This document shows, piece after piece, positions 12,330 to 23,180 of a DNA stretch of 64,000 nucleotides (positions are counted from its first letter, which is position 1; every line of letters starts with the position of its first letter). Origin of the DNA: Dryococelus australis. Taxonomy: Eukaryota > Arthropoda > Insecta > Phasmatodea > Phasmatidae. The stretch covers positions 108,119,800 to 108,183,799 of the forward strand of contig CM056993.1 of assembly GCA_029891345.1 (NCBI GenBank). The letters run 5' to 3'. The notes beneath the pieces were generated by a model, which ran no database searches, had not been told where the DNA came from, and was given only the letters and a program-made list of their open reading frames with translations. Both the position numbers and the translations under genes were made by a program.

Positions 12330-12990
12330 CACAATGACTGGCTGGACCAGTAGTGACTCCGTCGAGTTTCTCTGTCTGCAGTGCTTGCGACCACAACTGC
12401 AGGACTTAATTGCCAAATACAGGGGTGCACTACCTGCTTCAAGTGCACACGGCACTCCAGCCCAAACATACACGCCGAGAACAACTGCAAGAGGGAAGAA
12501 CAAGTGAACAGTGACATTTCGGACAAACAATCAACAAATTGGTGCCATGACCTACTCTGCTCAGATCGGTACACATTCTTATTAAAATGCCAACTGTGTG
12601 GTAACCGTTATCATATGGGGTGTTTGAACAGAAATGAGTTGTAAACAATTAAAGGGCTAGTATTTTTGTGTAAGCAGTGCAGTACACAACCCTTAACATA
12701 AAAGCATACTACTTATAATTGGGACATGTTCTTTGGCGAGTTGCAAAGGATAAACATGTGTGACCATAACGGATATACAGAGAACTCTGGTCGAAGAATA
12801 AGCAGCTGTGACCAATGCAACATTAGGGTCCACCTACAGTGTCAAATGGAGACCAAACAGCAAATAAAAAGCGAGGAAAAGTTCAAGTGTGGAAACTGTG
12901 CTCTCAAGGAGGAAGCCACAACTGCTGAAGTACCCGACGTTCAGACTACATCTGTGGTACCACCCAGGGCGAAAGTACTCGAGTCATAGC
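12330..12990 (+). pseudogene. PHD-like zinc-finger region of the gypsy fossil
   Basis: Upstream of gag lie cysteine/histidine clusters in PHD-finger spacing. One has LKCQLCGNRYHMGCL (12585-12630) with FLCKQC shortly after. A second has ISSCDQCNIRVHLQC (12796-12842) followed by FKCGNC (12884-12901). A possible earlier finger ends in VEFLCLQC near 12365. PHD fingers bind histone tails in host chromatin proteins and also occur in ORF1 of some LINEs. In a gypsy gag region they could tether the particle or guide integration, but that is inference. Confidence 0.6.
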
Positions 12991-13189
12991 CACAATCTGT
13001 AACTACCCTCCAGTACCAACCTTTGCCGTTAATATGTAGTACACCATATGTTCCGCACCTGCAACCATATTATTCCCCACCTATGTACACTCCACATTTT
13101 GCCACTGTGTTGCCAACACGACAGAAGCAGTTTCCCACATCAAAACCTTTTCCAAACATACTAAAAGACGTAAACAGAGCCACGATGGC

Positions 13190-14030
13190 TATGTCGAGTG
13201 TTGCCAATCACACTAACGTATCATGTACACCAACACCTACAAAGTTTCAGACACTTCCAACCTTTTCTGGCCAACTTAATGAGGATCCATCCACCTTTAT
13301 ACAAGACTGCACGATGCACCTACAGAGGTACAGAGTATCGGTAAAGGAATGGCCCAGATGTGTCGGGAAACAGTTAGAAGGAGACACACAGCAATAGTGG
13401 CAATTGATGAAACATTACTGACTGAGTTGGGGAGAATTCATCCACATGTTTCAGTGACACTTCGGAGATTCATTCACCTTAATCCAAGCCCAAAGCAAAC
13501 ACTTGCTCAAAGAACAACAGGAAGGTGAAACATTATCGGCGTTCGTCAACTGGAAAACGCACCTGGTACGAAGATTCCATCCTAGATTGAGTGAACGAGA
13601 AGTCCTCGAAGTGACAACCGAGACAGCGTTACCAGAGTGCAGACCAGCCTTAATACCACTACTAAACAGTGGACTCGCAGAGTTCATGCATGCCGCTATC
13701 ATCCTCGAACGAAACACGAGTGTTCCGCGATGCGAATCGGGAGGTTTCCAGATGCGCCAAGGACCTCACGATTTCGGGATCTACCGCGGCGAAGACCACC
13801 AGGTGCACAGACAGAACTTTCAACTACGACGACCGGAACAGCCGCAAGTGAACCAAATAAACAGTTTTCAATCCCATGCATGAGGTAACGGTAACAGGCC
13901 AAATGTGAATGAGTACCGTGAGACGAACCGGTCCGTTCAGTGGGGATGTACGAGACCACCTCGGATGCAATGCCGGTATTGCCCAGTACAGCAGCTCTAC
14001 TGGCATACCGATTGCCCGGGAAACCCGCTT
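13190..14030 (+). pseudogene. gag capsid region and zinc knuckle of the gypsy fossil
   Basis: The stretch begins with a TPTKFQTLPTFSGQLNEDP segment, typical of the start of Ty3/gypsy capsid, and continues with EGETLSAFVNWKTHLVRRF (13526-13580), a capsid C-terminal-like helix region. A cysteine cluster CRYCPVQQLYWHTDCP (13972-14019) sits where the nucleocapsid knuckle should be. It is broken in several places. Confidence 0.75.
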
Positions 14031-14224
14031 CGGAGACTGCCGAATAACAGCAGTGGAAACGCCCACCAACAACTGGACAGCAATGAAGACCAGCAAAGAA
14101 GATGGGTTGTAGGGGTAGAACCAGCAACCATGAACTTTACCCCTCCCCGCGACACCAGCACAATGGTAACACAACAGCAAGCCCTAATTACCAAGGTCAG
14201 TAGCCAGGGTGCAAAAAAATTTGT

Positions 14225-16150
14225 GTAATTGTTCATGTAAATGGTATTTTATGTCATGCCCTTGTCGACACAGCTGCATCACACCACAATTGTCACCCTC
14301 GCTTTGTGAACAAACATGACATTACCTCAACCGGACAGGTGATCAGGCTTACTAACGGGGATTGCTCTAAAACAGTAGTCGGCCAAGTGACAATTACTAT
14401 CAGGATAAGAGATTAAGAAACCATAACTACAGCATTCATTACTAGAATTAACGAAGATATTATTTTTGGAGTACCGTGCCTCTCAGAGCAAAGTACATTA
14501 GTTGAACCAGCCGAACGTCGTATCCACTTTGGAGCGAAGGAAATATGACCAGTGTATAACATAGACAGCCGTAGCCATGAAGATGTACCTAAAGTATATT
14601 TATCAGAGTTTGAACATGATATACCCACAGTGCACCAAGCTGTTTTTCAGCGCTTGCTAGATGAACGTAAACTAGACTTCGTAAACCATGATGCATTATG
14701 CAGAACAACAGTGGCAGATCACACTATCCCATTGACTCAGGAAGAACCGATCTTCAGTAACCCCTGCAGCTACTTGTCACACCAGGCTAAAATAATCAAG
14801 CAGCAGATATCCAAGATGATTGCAGACTGGGAAAGGCCAGAATTATGTCGTCACTCGATTTGTGAAGTGGCTACTGGCAAATACCAGTGCGCCAGGTGGA
14901 CCAGGAAAAGACCACCTTTACAGCCCTGGACGGCTGATGGTATCAATTCTGCGCCATGCCTTTTGGGCAAAAGTACGCTCCCACCACATTCCAAAGTATG
15001 ATGGTATGTGTCCTCGATGGTATGATAGGCGAATTTACACTCGCGTACCTCGACGACGTCGTCATATGGTCGGAGATGTGGGAAGAACAGCTGAAACACC
15101 TGTCACTTGTACTCGAGAGATTAGAGACTAATGGGATCACATGTGCTGTAAACAAATGCCGGCTTGGCAAGAGCAACCTAGAGTTTCAAAATGTGATGAA
15201 TGAACAAGGTAACTGATCGAACCCCAAACAGCTGGGGCTGATTGAGAATCAGGCACAATCACAAATACGTAAATAATTACATAAATTCTTCGGTCTAATA
15301 AACTGGTTATGTGAACATGTGCAGGACTTTGAAGTAACCACCGTGCCCCTCAACGACCTGCTGTCTCCACAAAAGTGGTATGTGTGGGGTAGCGAACAGG
15401 AAACTGCTTTTCTGCAAATTAAGGAGAAGTTCCATGAATGTCCCGCTCTAATGCGGTAGGGTCCAGCAAGACACCTTTACCTGCAGACCGATGCCAGTCA
15501 GAGGCGACACAGGTGAGAGAATGGTAATCGACTTCACGAGTGCATATATGACATCAGCGAAAGAGAATGCCTTACCGTGATATGGGTGATACACAAGTAT
15601 AGACCGTACATAGAATATTGTAGGTTCATGTTGCGAACCGATAACCTTGTATGGCTCAACAACATGAGTAAAGCCAGGAGCACTCTTACGAGATGGGCAA
15701 TTTTGCTGCAAGCTTCCGATTTTGCTATCGAACTCGTACAAGGACAAGAGAACGAGCTGGCAGACACGCTGTCGCGAACGCTAGAGGCAGAAGTAAAGGT
15801 CACAGACGATGTCGGTGATGGAAGTGAATGTCAACAGAATAACGGTAGGAGAGAACGACCAGCTGATAGCAGATTTATACAGCGAGGTAATGACAGCGCA
15901 GGAGATTTGTGAATTTGCGAGGGAGAAGAGAGAGAGCGATGTGGGAAGGAACACATAAACAGATGGAGATGTGTACGAGGGGGTATCGAGACATACACAC
16001 CACGAGAAGATACGAAATGGAGACTGTATGTATCACCTAGTTACAAGGAGATAGTGTTTTAACACGCACATGCGATCGTAAAGGCAAGACACCCGGGTGC
16101 CGAGATGTTAGAGATGGTGCAACAGTTTTCTGTGTAAATCTTACATACGA
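14225..16150 (+). pseudogene. pol region of the gypsy fossil (PR, RT, RNase H, start of IN)
   Basis: The protease is marked by ALVDTAASHH (14257-14286). The reverse transcriptase has MPFGQKYAPTTFQSMM (14956-15003) and the catalytic LAYLDDVVIW (15042-15071). RNase H has FMLRTDNLVWL (15627-15659), TRWAILLQASDFAIELVQGQ (15690-15749) and the ELADTLSR end. Near 16030-16120 a HAHAIVKARHPGAE-like stretch fits the zinc-binding start of integrase. The catalytic integrase core is absent. Confidence 0.85.
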
Positions 16151-16194
16151 TCTAGGATCGAGTTTCAAACTACGATGGTGCAACTGGGCACTAG

Positions 16195-16440
16195 TCATAC
16201 CATCAATATCTTTTCATTGATATATTAATAATATACTTTTACCAGTTTGGATTTAATCAAACAGCATTACAAATTGGTTAAAGGAATTATAAAAAGTCTC
16301 AAAGCACCACCTTAATAATCAGTGTTCTAACGTCAAATCCAATCTACACCATTTTTGCTAGTCGTAATAGCAGAAAAGCAGCTCATTGTTGGGACATGGA
16401 TATTGGTTGTGCACAACCAGGGAGATTGTAGTGTATGCAG
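16195..16440 (+). mobile_element. CATAG-TIR element, copy c (partial)
   Basis: Shares the TACTTTTACCAG, AATTGGTTAAAGGAA, CAGAAAAGCAG and TTGGGACAYGGATATTGGTTG-type blocks with copies d and e. Only the right-hand two thirds of the family is present. It sits exactly between the truncated integrase and the 3' LTR, so it inserted into the gypsy element or was caught in the deletion that removed the integrase core. Confidence 0.75.
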
Positions 16441-17406
16441 CGAATCCTAGATGGTGATAGCGACCTCCAGCCCTTGTGCCCACCGTCAAGGAAGTCCGAT
16501 GCAGCTGACACCAGACGTTAACATGCACCAGCGCACTACATCGGTGTGAGTGGTTGAAACCACGATGATGCGTGTATATAGTAAGAACAGTGCCATGCAG
16601 GTAAGTACAGGATGGACATGCTTCAATGTGCACATGCGTGCGCGAATACATAAATGAAGATCTTGTGTGCTTCTTATGTAAAAATACGCAATTATGCAAG
16701 GGCACTGCCATGCAAGGTTAAGCAGGCCAATAAAACTCTAGGAGAAACCCTTCTTACAGCCCATAGGGCATTACAGTAGTGTTTCTGTGTATTCTGTTAT
16801 ATTTTTCTCACTTGCTTCATCCTCATGTCATTCACCAGAGTCTTATATTTACATATTATAGTTCTTGAGTGTTCTCGTTTTATTTCCACAAGTTGTGTTA
16901 CTGCAAGGGGAGAGTAAGAGTCATTTTTTATGTTTCTAAGTGTAAGAAAATAGTGTACATTGCCCACCTGCCCACCAATGCCGGTCAGCGCGCCATGCTA
17001 CAAAGTAAGTCATCGTTTTGTGTCTAGAGAGTGTGGACGCCCGGTCCGACATCGTCGTGTTTTCCCGCACGCCTGGGCGGCATTCAAATTCTTGTCTGAT
17101 CACTTTTCTACAACAATACTTTAATTAACCGGTATCGTTTTTTCGTCAGCCGCCCAGGACTCTCCATCTCTCACCTTCACCTGGTTAGCATCGCCAGGGA
17201 AGGCTTGAGTTTCATGTAATCCATTTTACCGGCTTCACGCCATTTTTGTATAGTCACCTCGTTGGCAGGTTAAGCCCAAAAATGTACGTCAGTTGTTCCC
17301 ACAGAGGAAACTAATAAATCCCATTGAATTTATGTTATGAGTGTACATTTTTCACTCAGGTCGTTTCCGGGCATTTTGGGGTTTGGGCCCTCACCTTCCC
17401 GCTAAA
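16441..17406 (+). repeat. 3' LTR of the gypsy fossil
   Basis: Diverged counterpart of the 5' LTR. Matching words are spread across it (see the 5' LTR entry), including the AATAAATCCCA polyadenylation region near 17313 and a CCTTCCCGC end. It is longer than the 5' copy, so the boundaries are approximate. Confidence 0.7.
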
Positions 17407-18149
17407 ATGTACTTTTATCAGCAGGTGTTTATAAAATGTATTTGTCATGCATCGAGTATTTTATGTTCATCATTTACCAGTAGTTAAAGTTGTGTGGATC
17501 TCCTTAAAAATTCACTGTACAGTACGTACTTATAAATTTCGAATAATCACTAAGGAATACAACGCCGGAAGGATCTTCGCCTTTGTTCATCCGCACATGA
17601 CACAGAGAAGCAGAATCAACTCTAACACATAACGACATTGTCACTGGAAAATGCCTGGTGCCCGGGCACCATATAATTCCTAACCAAAATTTTCCCAGCA
17701 ATTTGTTTGCCGCTCCTGAAAACCTCGGTAACACCATCTCACACCACGACACCACATCACCTCGTTAAATAAATAATGGGGCGGGATAACATGAATATTT
17801 TCGTATACATGTCTGGTTCCGAGGCAGAATTGTTTTGTAACAGAAGTAATAATGGTGATTGTTCCGTATTGCGTACTCTTATAGTAAAACCATACAAACA
17901 TTCCAAGTGTACTACTTAAGTAACCATTCTAATTGTTTACTTTGCAGTTTAGTGCCGTATCGCATATCCAGCCAAGTCCCGTATAGCGTATCAAAATTCG
18001 GTGCCAATTTTTTCGTATCACGTATCCAAGGAAAATTTTTCCAAAACTTATAATTTTCTCTCACGAATCGCACGATGGTGTGCGCAGGTTGTACAATCAC
18101 AATGTTGAATGCCAGGCAAGTTAATCATTCCTCGCCGGACATATACACG
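17407..18149. other. Unassigned DNA with a 16-base palindrome
   Basis: No gene is recognised. The perfect palindrome TGGTGCCCGGGCACCA lies at 17656-17671. At 17950-18030 the words CGTATCGCATATCC, CGTATAGCGTATC and CGTATCACGTATCC recur, a small degenerate repeat. Confidence 0.5.
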
Positions 18150-18962
18150 TTTCTCATCTAGTACTACATCCTCAAGTCAGCGACATGGTGCAAAAAGTAT
18201 GGGGAAGGCGAAGTGAAACTAGTGGACAACAGGGATGGTTTTACTGGTACCGACGTCAAATGGAGGACGGAATTGAATGCACCTTTAAAGTATTGGTGAG
18301 GCAGGGCAGTTTCGTGGGAGATTCAAACTTGTCACCGGGCAAGATTGTCGAGTTGTGATTACTTTGGTGCCTGATCAAATACCCTCGACAGCAGACTATA
18401 GTAAACGAACTTTTGTGCTCGGGAAAGTCAGTCGTTGTCTGGTCGAGTTTCTCCAGCCAAGTGTGCATAGAATGGATGCTGACATACAGGAAACACATCG
18501 GTAGGCCGGGCAAAGTGCTCGAGATCGATGAGTGCAAGTTGGGCAAACGAAAAAATCTCAAAGGATGCAAAGTTCATGGCCAGAGGGTTTTTGGGGGTGT
18601 GCAGAGAGACGACCTGGTGCCTGTGGAAAAGAGGAACACTGCGAACATGACCAAAATTATTCGCGAGTGTATCGCACCAGGCACGACGATAATATGAGAT
18701 TGTTGGCGTGGTTACAGGAACTTGGACATTCACTGCTATCATCACATGCAGGTGAAGCAAATTCGTGTGCAGGAAAAAGAGCGGAATGGTAAACACTCAA
18801 ACACATTGAAGATGAAGAGGGGTGAAATGTTCATGGCACGCACACAAAACATAGAATGGAGCTTGTGTTCTGTGAGATCCCTGTTTTGGCCAACAGAAAA
18901 ATCTGAGTTCGGCTACCTGGCAGAATACGTCTGGAAAAAGAATCATTGGTATGGCGAATGAC
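18150..18962 (+). mobile_element. Merlin (IS1595/ISXO2-like) transposase relic
   Basis: Merlin is the eukaryotic DNA-transposon superfamily related to bacterial IS1016/IS1595; its enzyme is a DDE transposase. The plus strand shows, in order, a short N-terminal KLVDNRDGFTG region (near 18218), VRQGSFVGDSNLSPGKIVEL (18298-18357), VLEIDECKLGKRKNLKG (18512-18562) with the first catalytic aspartate, FGGVQRDDLVPVEKRNTANM (18590-18649), APGTTII-DCW (18676-18705) with the second aspartate just after an in-frame TGA, and HTQNIEWSLCS (18841-18873) with the catalytic glutamate. The frame breaks several times. Terminal repeats were not identified. The gene stands alone, next to tandem arrays. Confidence 0.9.
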
Positions 18963-19119
18963 TGCACTCTTTGCTGATTCATGCCGCCTACATGCACCAT
19001 TGGAATCGGCGCAGAGGAGCTGGTGGTGAATGCTATTCTAATTTTGTCATGTATCAGTTTTTTTCATTATTATCATTTCAATTTCCAGGCACTGGGGAGA
19101 TTGAGTTGCTGTTGCCGTT

Positions 19120-19690
19120 GCCGTTTGAAATTAAAATTTGAATGGCATGTTGTTTGTTTTAGTTTTGAAAAAGTTTGATTGACATGCAGTGTGTTTCAGT
19201 TTAAAATTAGAGTTTGAATGGCATGTTATTTGTAAAAGTTATAAAAGGAGTTGGAATTATGTGCTATTTGTTTCAGTTTAAAAAAAGTTTGAATGGCATG
19301 TTGTTAAAAACAAGTTTAAATAACATGCTGCTTGTTTCAGTTTTAAAAAAGTCTCAATGATATGCTTTTTATTTAAGTTTAAAAATAAAGTATGATTGGC
19401 ATGTCGTGTGTTGCAGTTTAAGATAAATTTTTAATTGGCATGTTGTTAACTTAGTTTTCAAAACAATAGTGTAGCATGCTGTTTGTTTTAGTTCTGAAAA
19501 ATGTTTTATCGACATGCTGTTTGTTTCAGTTAAAAATTCATGTTTGATTGACATGCTGTTGTCTCAGTTTAAAAAAGAGTTAAAACGATATGCTGTTTAT
19601 TGCAGTTTAAAATTAAATGTTGGATTGACATGTTGTTTATTTGAGTTTAAAATTAATGTTTGGATGGCATGTTTGTTTAAATTTACAGAC
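19120..19690 (+). repeat. Minisatellite, units of about 40-45 bases
   Basis: About thirteen degenerate units, each containing TGGCATGTTGTTTGTTTCAG followed by TTTAAAATTAAAGTTTGA-like bases. Units vary in length. The TTGTTTCAG word in each unit resembles a splice acceptor, so the array would present many weak acceptors if transcribed on the plus strand. Confidence 0.85.
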
Positions 19691-19699
19691 GCATGTCTG

Positions 19700-20110
19700 C
19701 AATGATTTTCTTTTGGCACCTGGATACACCACGGGAAACAAATGGGGTCTTTTACAGTATATTCTGTTTTCAGTTTGGATATACCATAGGAAATAATTGG
19801 GAGTGTGTCAAAATTTCCCCGTGATTTGTCTGGATACAAAATTCTGAACAAATTAGACATGGCACCAATTTTCCCCCCTTCCAGCTCGGATTCACAATGT
19901 CGTCCTTTTTGGTCCTGTACATTTTGTCACCTGGATATCCAAAGAGAAACTTTGCATTTTATTTGGTTTTTTCTGGGTTGTGGTTGGATATATAATTGGT
20001 GGTTTTTTGGCTCGATTTTTTGTATCATTTGATATGCAATACAGTGGTTTTTTAGCGATATAGATACGCAATAAGAAACAATCAGTGGTCTTTTGGATTT
20101 TTTCCCACAG
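19700..20110 (+). repeat. Decayed tandem repeat, units of about 50 bases
   Basis: Units begin with variants of CTGGATATACCA (19718, 19776, 19829, 19887, 19931, 19982, 20027, 20057) and continue with GGAAACAA and TTTTTTTGG-like stretches. It is more decayed than the array before it and follows it directly. Confidence 0.65.
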
Positions 20111-20237
20111 ATCCCTGTTGAGCCTCTCAAGTTCCAGCCAAATGGAGGAGGAAACAGACATGGAGGATGTGGAAGAAATGGACATTGACATTTTTTATAA
20201 TTATTTTTTCCAATGCGATTGTAATATTTGGGAATAA
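20111..20237 (+). other. Possible short acidic terminal exon
   Basis: After TTTTTCCCACAG, a good splice acceptor, an open frame runs to a TAA at 20235. The part from an ATG at 20142 encodes 31 residues, MEEETDMEDVEEMDIDIF and more, strongly acidic at first. No family is recognised. It could be a last exon or a chance frame; the acidic run and the acceptor are the only support. Confidence 0.2.
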
Positions 20238-20826
20238 ATAATTTTCTTTTGCCAACAGTAATGTTAAGATCGCAAAGGCACAGATATACAGTCATTCCCT
20301 ACCAGTCGAGACACCAAACAACTTCCGACGTCCATCAACAGAGATGCAAAAAGTGCAAATCAGCACCCGACACCAATAATGCGAAGCAAAAATAGGCACT
20401 GAGTAAGCGTTCAAAACAAATATCAACAACAGTCGTCCCCCAGCATCGAAGAAATAATACTAAACCAACCAAGATGACTGGTGATATTTCTCGTCGTGAA
20501 TTACAGCGAGGAACAAGTCAAAAGACTCGTTATAACCTTAGAAAAACAGATCAATCAAAGTATAAGATATATGGTTCTTATTTTATATTATAAATAACCT
20601 GTATATGTTGTTTATTTACAAAAATATAAAACTAGTATTTTATATTTTATGGTTTTATTTTATAAAATATATACAAAGCTACATAACATATTATTTGCAT
20701 TCTTGTTTATGGTTTTGCACTGTGTTTAATTGAAATTTGACAAGTTTCACTCGTAGTATCCCACATAATAGCAGTATCACCATATTGTTCTGGGTATTTA
20801 GGAAATCTGTAAATTTTTTCTTATCA
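20238..20826. other. AT-rich DNA with a short basic frame
   Basis: A plus-strand frame ending near 20592 reads SRRELQRGTSQKTRYNLRKT, basic and unassigned. The rest to 20826 is very AT-rich. No promoter or known element is seen. Confidence 0.35.
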
Positions 20827-21503
20827 TTATCCAGAGATTTTTTTATATATGCACAAAACAGTCGATGTATTGTTACCATAGGTAGTTTCGTGTAATACAG
20901 TACTGTTAACATATCTCATAAACAAAACATTGATTCCGTTTTCCAGTAGAAAATCTACAACTTCCACAATGCCGTCTCTGGCCACAAAATGCAGGAACAA
21001 GTCCTTTTCCGAGAAAACTAGGTCACAGAAATATTTCTCAATTAGGCAACGCACAGTGTTTTCGCGATCTTTACTAGTTGCTTTCACCAATAATTTCCCG
21101 CCTTTTTGAATCCCTTCCATTACCTTGTCTAATGTTTGCACTAAATACGCAATTACAGGCCAATTAAAAAAAAAGATTAACATACCCTAATACGGTTATA
21201 CCATTTGAATCTTTAGCCATAACATCGACACCTTCTGCTATTAGGAACTTTACAATTTCCAAATTTCCCGCCACTGCCGCTCGTTGAATTGGAAATTAAC
21301 CGCCAAGATCTTATCTGCTTCATGCGCACAAGTTCATCTAGCCAACCACAACAGGCAGCTAAACTTACAGGTGACAGTTCCTCCTCGCTAATAAAGTTTT
21401 GTTCATCACAGTTGGCTCTCATAGTGTTTTCATTCTGTAGTTCGCAGAGAACGAAAGTGTGCTTTTTGTTCAATGGTCTCGTTTTTAAACTCTCACTGTA
21501 CAA
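20827..21503 (-). pseudogene. Ankyrin-repeat gene, broken or unspliced
   Basis: Ankyrin repeats are paired-helix protein-binding modules. On the minus strand three repeat-like stretches are seen: SPVSLAACCGWLDELVRM (near 21375), PIQRAAVAGNLEIVKFLIAE (near 21260), and LFLHFVARDGIVEVVDFLLE (near 20970). They lie in different frames. The first two are separated by a frame change near 21295. The second and third are separated near 21175 by a run of nine thymines (minus strand) where one base fewer would keep the frame; a GT-AG intron there would not be in phase. The N-terminal ATG could be 21503 or the methionine before RANCDEQNF. The gene is short and may be a relic. A possible oppositely directed exon starts about 465 bases away. 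Confidence 0.65.
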
Positions 21504-21967
21504 TATTTTATATATTTTTTCATTGGCCCATAAGGAATGTAAATTTCTTTACATAGTATCGTGGGTTTTACCGATCTAGAGCAATCGAATAAAAACATTT
21601 TGTTATTCGACTTTCCCATACACGATTGATTTCAGATGCAAAAAAAAAAAAAACAATAGGATATACTTGCATTATCTTGTCACATCAATGAGCAAAGCTT
21701 AGATTAATGCGAAATTTTAAGATGTAATGCCACTTGTTTTGTTCTGGCAACCATTACACAAGTTGCATAAAAAACTTTTTTATTCTTTCAATTTTCAAAG
21801 CATTTTCATGTTAACTACAGATGGATTCATGAGAGAGTAGTTTGACTGTACTCTTGACTTCAGTAGTCGGGTAATCGGAGTTAGTTTTCGTTTATCGAAG
21901 TTACCAAATAATGCAGCGACTGTTGACAGTAGTGGTATTGCGGTGAGTCTGGCACAATGTATTTTAA

Positions 21968-22102
21968 ATGGAAGCCGCAGAGGCTTGTGTGGCTGGTGAT
22001 ATTCGGCTAAACTCGGACGAGCTCGGCAATCTTCGGCTCGACTCAGGGGTGTTCGGATGTCTCCGACTCAGGTTTACCGAACATATCCAAAGGTGCTCGG
22101 CA
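21968..22102 (+). CDS. Possible first coding exon of an unknown gene
   Basis: An ATG at 21968 opens a 45-codon frame, starting MEAAEACVAGDIRLNSDELG, that ends exactly at a consensus donor (GGCA|GTAAGT, with the intron from 22103). The stretch is richer in CG dinucleotides than its surroundings, and a TCAGTAGTC initiator-like word lies near 21858. The repeated CTCGG/TTCGG words inside it weaken the case, because they could be a simple repeat with chance openness; the opposite strand is also open. No family is recognised. It is oriented away from the ankyrin gene, so a shared promoter is conceivable. Confidence 0.3.
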
Positions 22103-22257
22103 GTAAGTCTCCAAATTTTCTTCAAGTATATGTGTATGTTTCTGTTAGCCATATAGGTTTTATAGGCATAGGGTATGTCAATTCTTAAATTTGTATTTTT
22201 ATTAGATTTTAAAATTTATTTTTTGATAAAAAATTTATTATTTTTATTTTGTGTCGA

Positions 22258-22440
22258 AATAGTACTCTCTCTTTCATTCTCTCATTCCATCTCTTTATCT
22301 TCATCTCTCTCATCTCTCATTCCATCTCTTTCTCTCTTTTGCTTCTCTCTTTCTCTATATCAGTCCATAGGTTTTCTCCATGTCCTCCCATTTTTTTGTT
22401 TCGTTTCTCTCTTTCATTCCATCTTGTGTTTTACTCTACA
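22258..22440 (+). repeat. CT-rich simple repeat (TCTCTTTCATTC-like)
   Basis: Nearly pure pyrimidine stretch built of TCTCTCTTT and CATTCCATCTC words. It reads open in two frames, but the apparent proteins are only serine/phenylalanine/leucine runs. Confidence 0.85.
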
Positions 22441-23100
22441 TCTTTGTTTACATTTATATCTCACCAATCATCACCAAAGAACTGCAGGCACCTTAACATT
22501 CAATGTTTCACCCACTGTAACTCATGCATGATATTTTACACTACCAAATATCATCTTTCTGCTCTACTCGTCGACAACAGTCAAATATATACTGATCACT
22601 CATACCATCCATTATATAAATCAAGTCATACCAGGGCACTCAACATACACATATTATAAACAAAGAAAAACCCAATTCAACTGTACCTCCCAATACATCA
22701 AGCACAGTATCCATCATAACTCGAGCAACAATACAACTGAGGCCAGCCCATATCTTAGCACCTATTGGACTTGTTCTACCAACCAACACTTCTTATACCT
22801 ACCAACTATACCACCCACTATAACTCTAGCATATCTCAACCATTCGTTCACACAGACCATGCAAAGCAAACATACAACCCATACCAGCGACACAATCAAC
22901 TTCTTCTCATACGATGAACCATGCCAATCAAAATACACTGATCATCCATACCAAAACACTTTAACTCACACAACTCAAGCATGCCTTAGCATTACATGCA
23001 CACATACTGTCCACACCATTTGACATACACTAACAATCACAAGACAGATATACTGGAAGAAAATATCACCCAACATATCATCCATGGTAACCCAAGTATA
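22441..23100. other. A/C-rich unassigned DNA
   Basis: Low in G on the plus strand, with recurring words such as CATACC, CAACAC and ACTGATCA. It looks like a decayed simple or tandem repeat. No gene is seen. Confidence 0.45.
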
Positions 23101-23102
23101 CT

Positions 23103-23135
23103 GGAGGAGGAGAGGAGGAGGAGGAGGAGGAAGAG
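23103..23135 (+). repeat. GGA microsatellite
   Basis: GGA repeats with one shortened unit, GGAGGAGGAGAGGAGGAGG and on. Confidence 0.9.
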
Positions 23136-23180
23136 TTAGCACAAACAATCTTCTTGGTGACTTTAAGCATGTTTTAGAAT

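Larger units (their letters stand above)
10620..17406 (+). mobile_element. Old Ty3/gypsy LTR retrotransposon (fossil)
   Basis: A whole-length but broken Ty3/gypsy element. Parts in order: 5' LTR (about 10620-11352), PHD-like zinc fingers (about 12330-12905), gag (about 13190-13720) with a zinc-knuckle-like cysteine cluster (near 13960), aspartic protease (14230-14420), reverse transcriptase (about 14560-15210), RNase H (15480-15790), the start of integrase (15990-16150), and 3' LTR (about 16441-17406). The integrase core is missing; a CATAG-TIR element sits where it should begin. The reading frames carry well over a dozen breaks and the LTRs have diverged strongly, so the insertion is old. 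Confidence 0.88.

Noticed and set aside
11857-12507. 216-codon plus-strand frame in the gypsy leader
   Set aside because: No motif apart from the finger end at VEFLCLQC; the remainder looks like leader DNA. Kept only as part of the fossil element.
13699-14236. Minus-strand frames across gag
   Set aside because: Shadows of the plus-strand gag and knuckle region.
21120-21190. A GT-AG intron in the ankyrin gene (GTATGTTAATC to GCGTATTTAG)
   Set aside because: Splicing there gives the wrong phase; a length change in the nine-base homopolymer fits better.
22175-22659. Serine/phenylalanine-rich proteins of 118 and 136 residues
   Set aside because: They arise from a CT-rich simple repeat; two frames are open at once.
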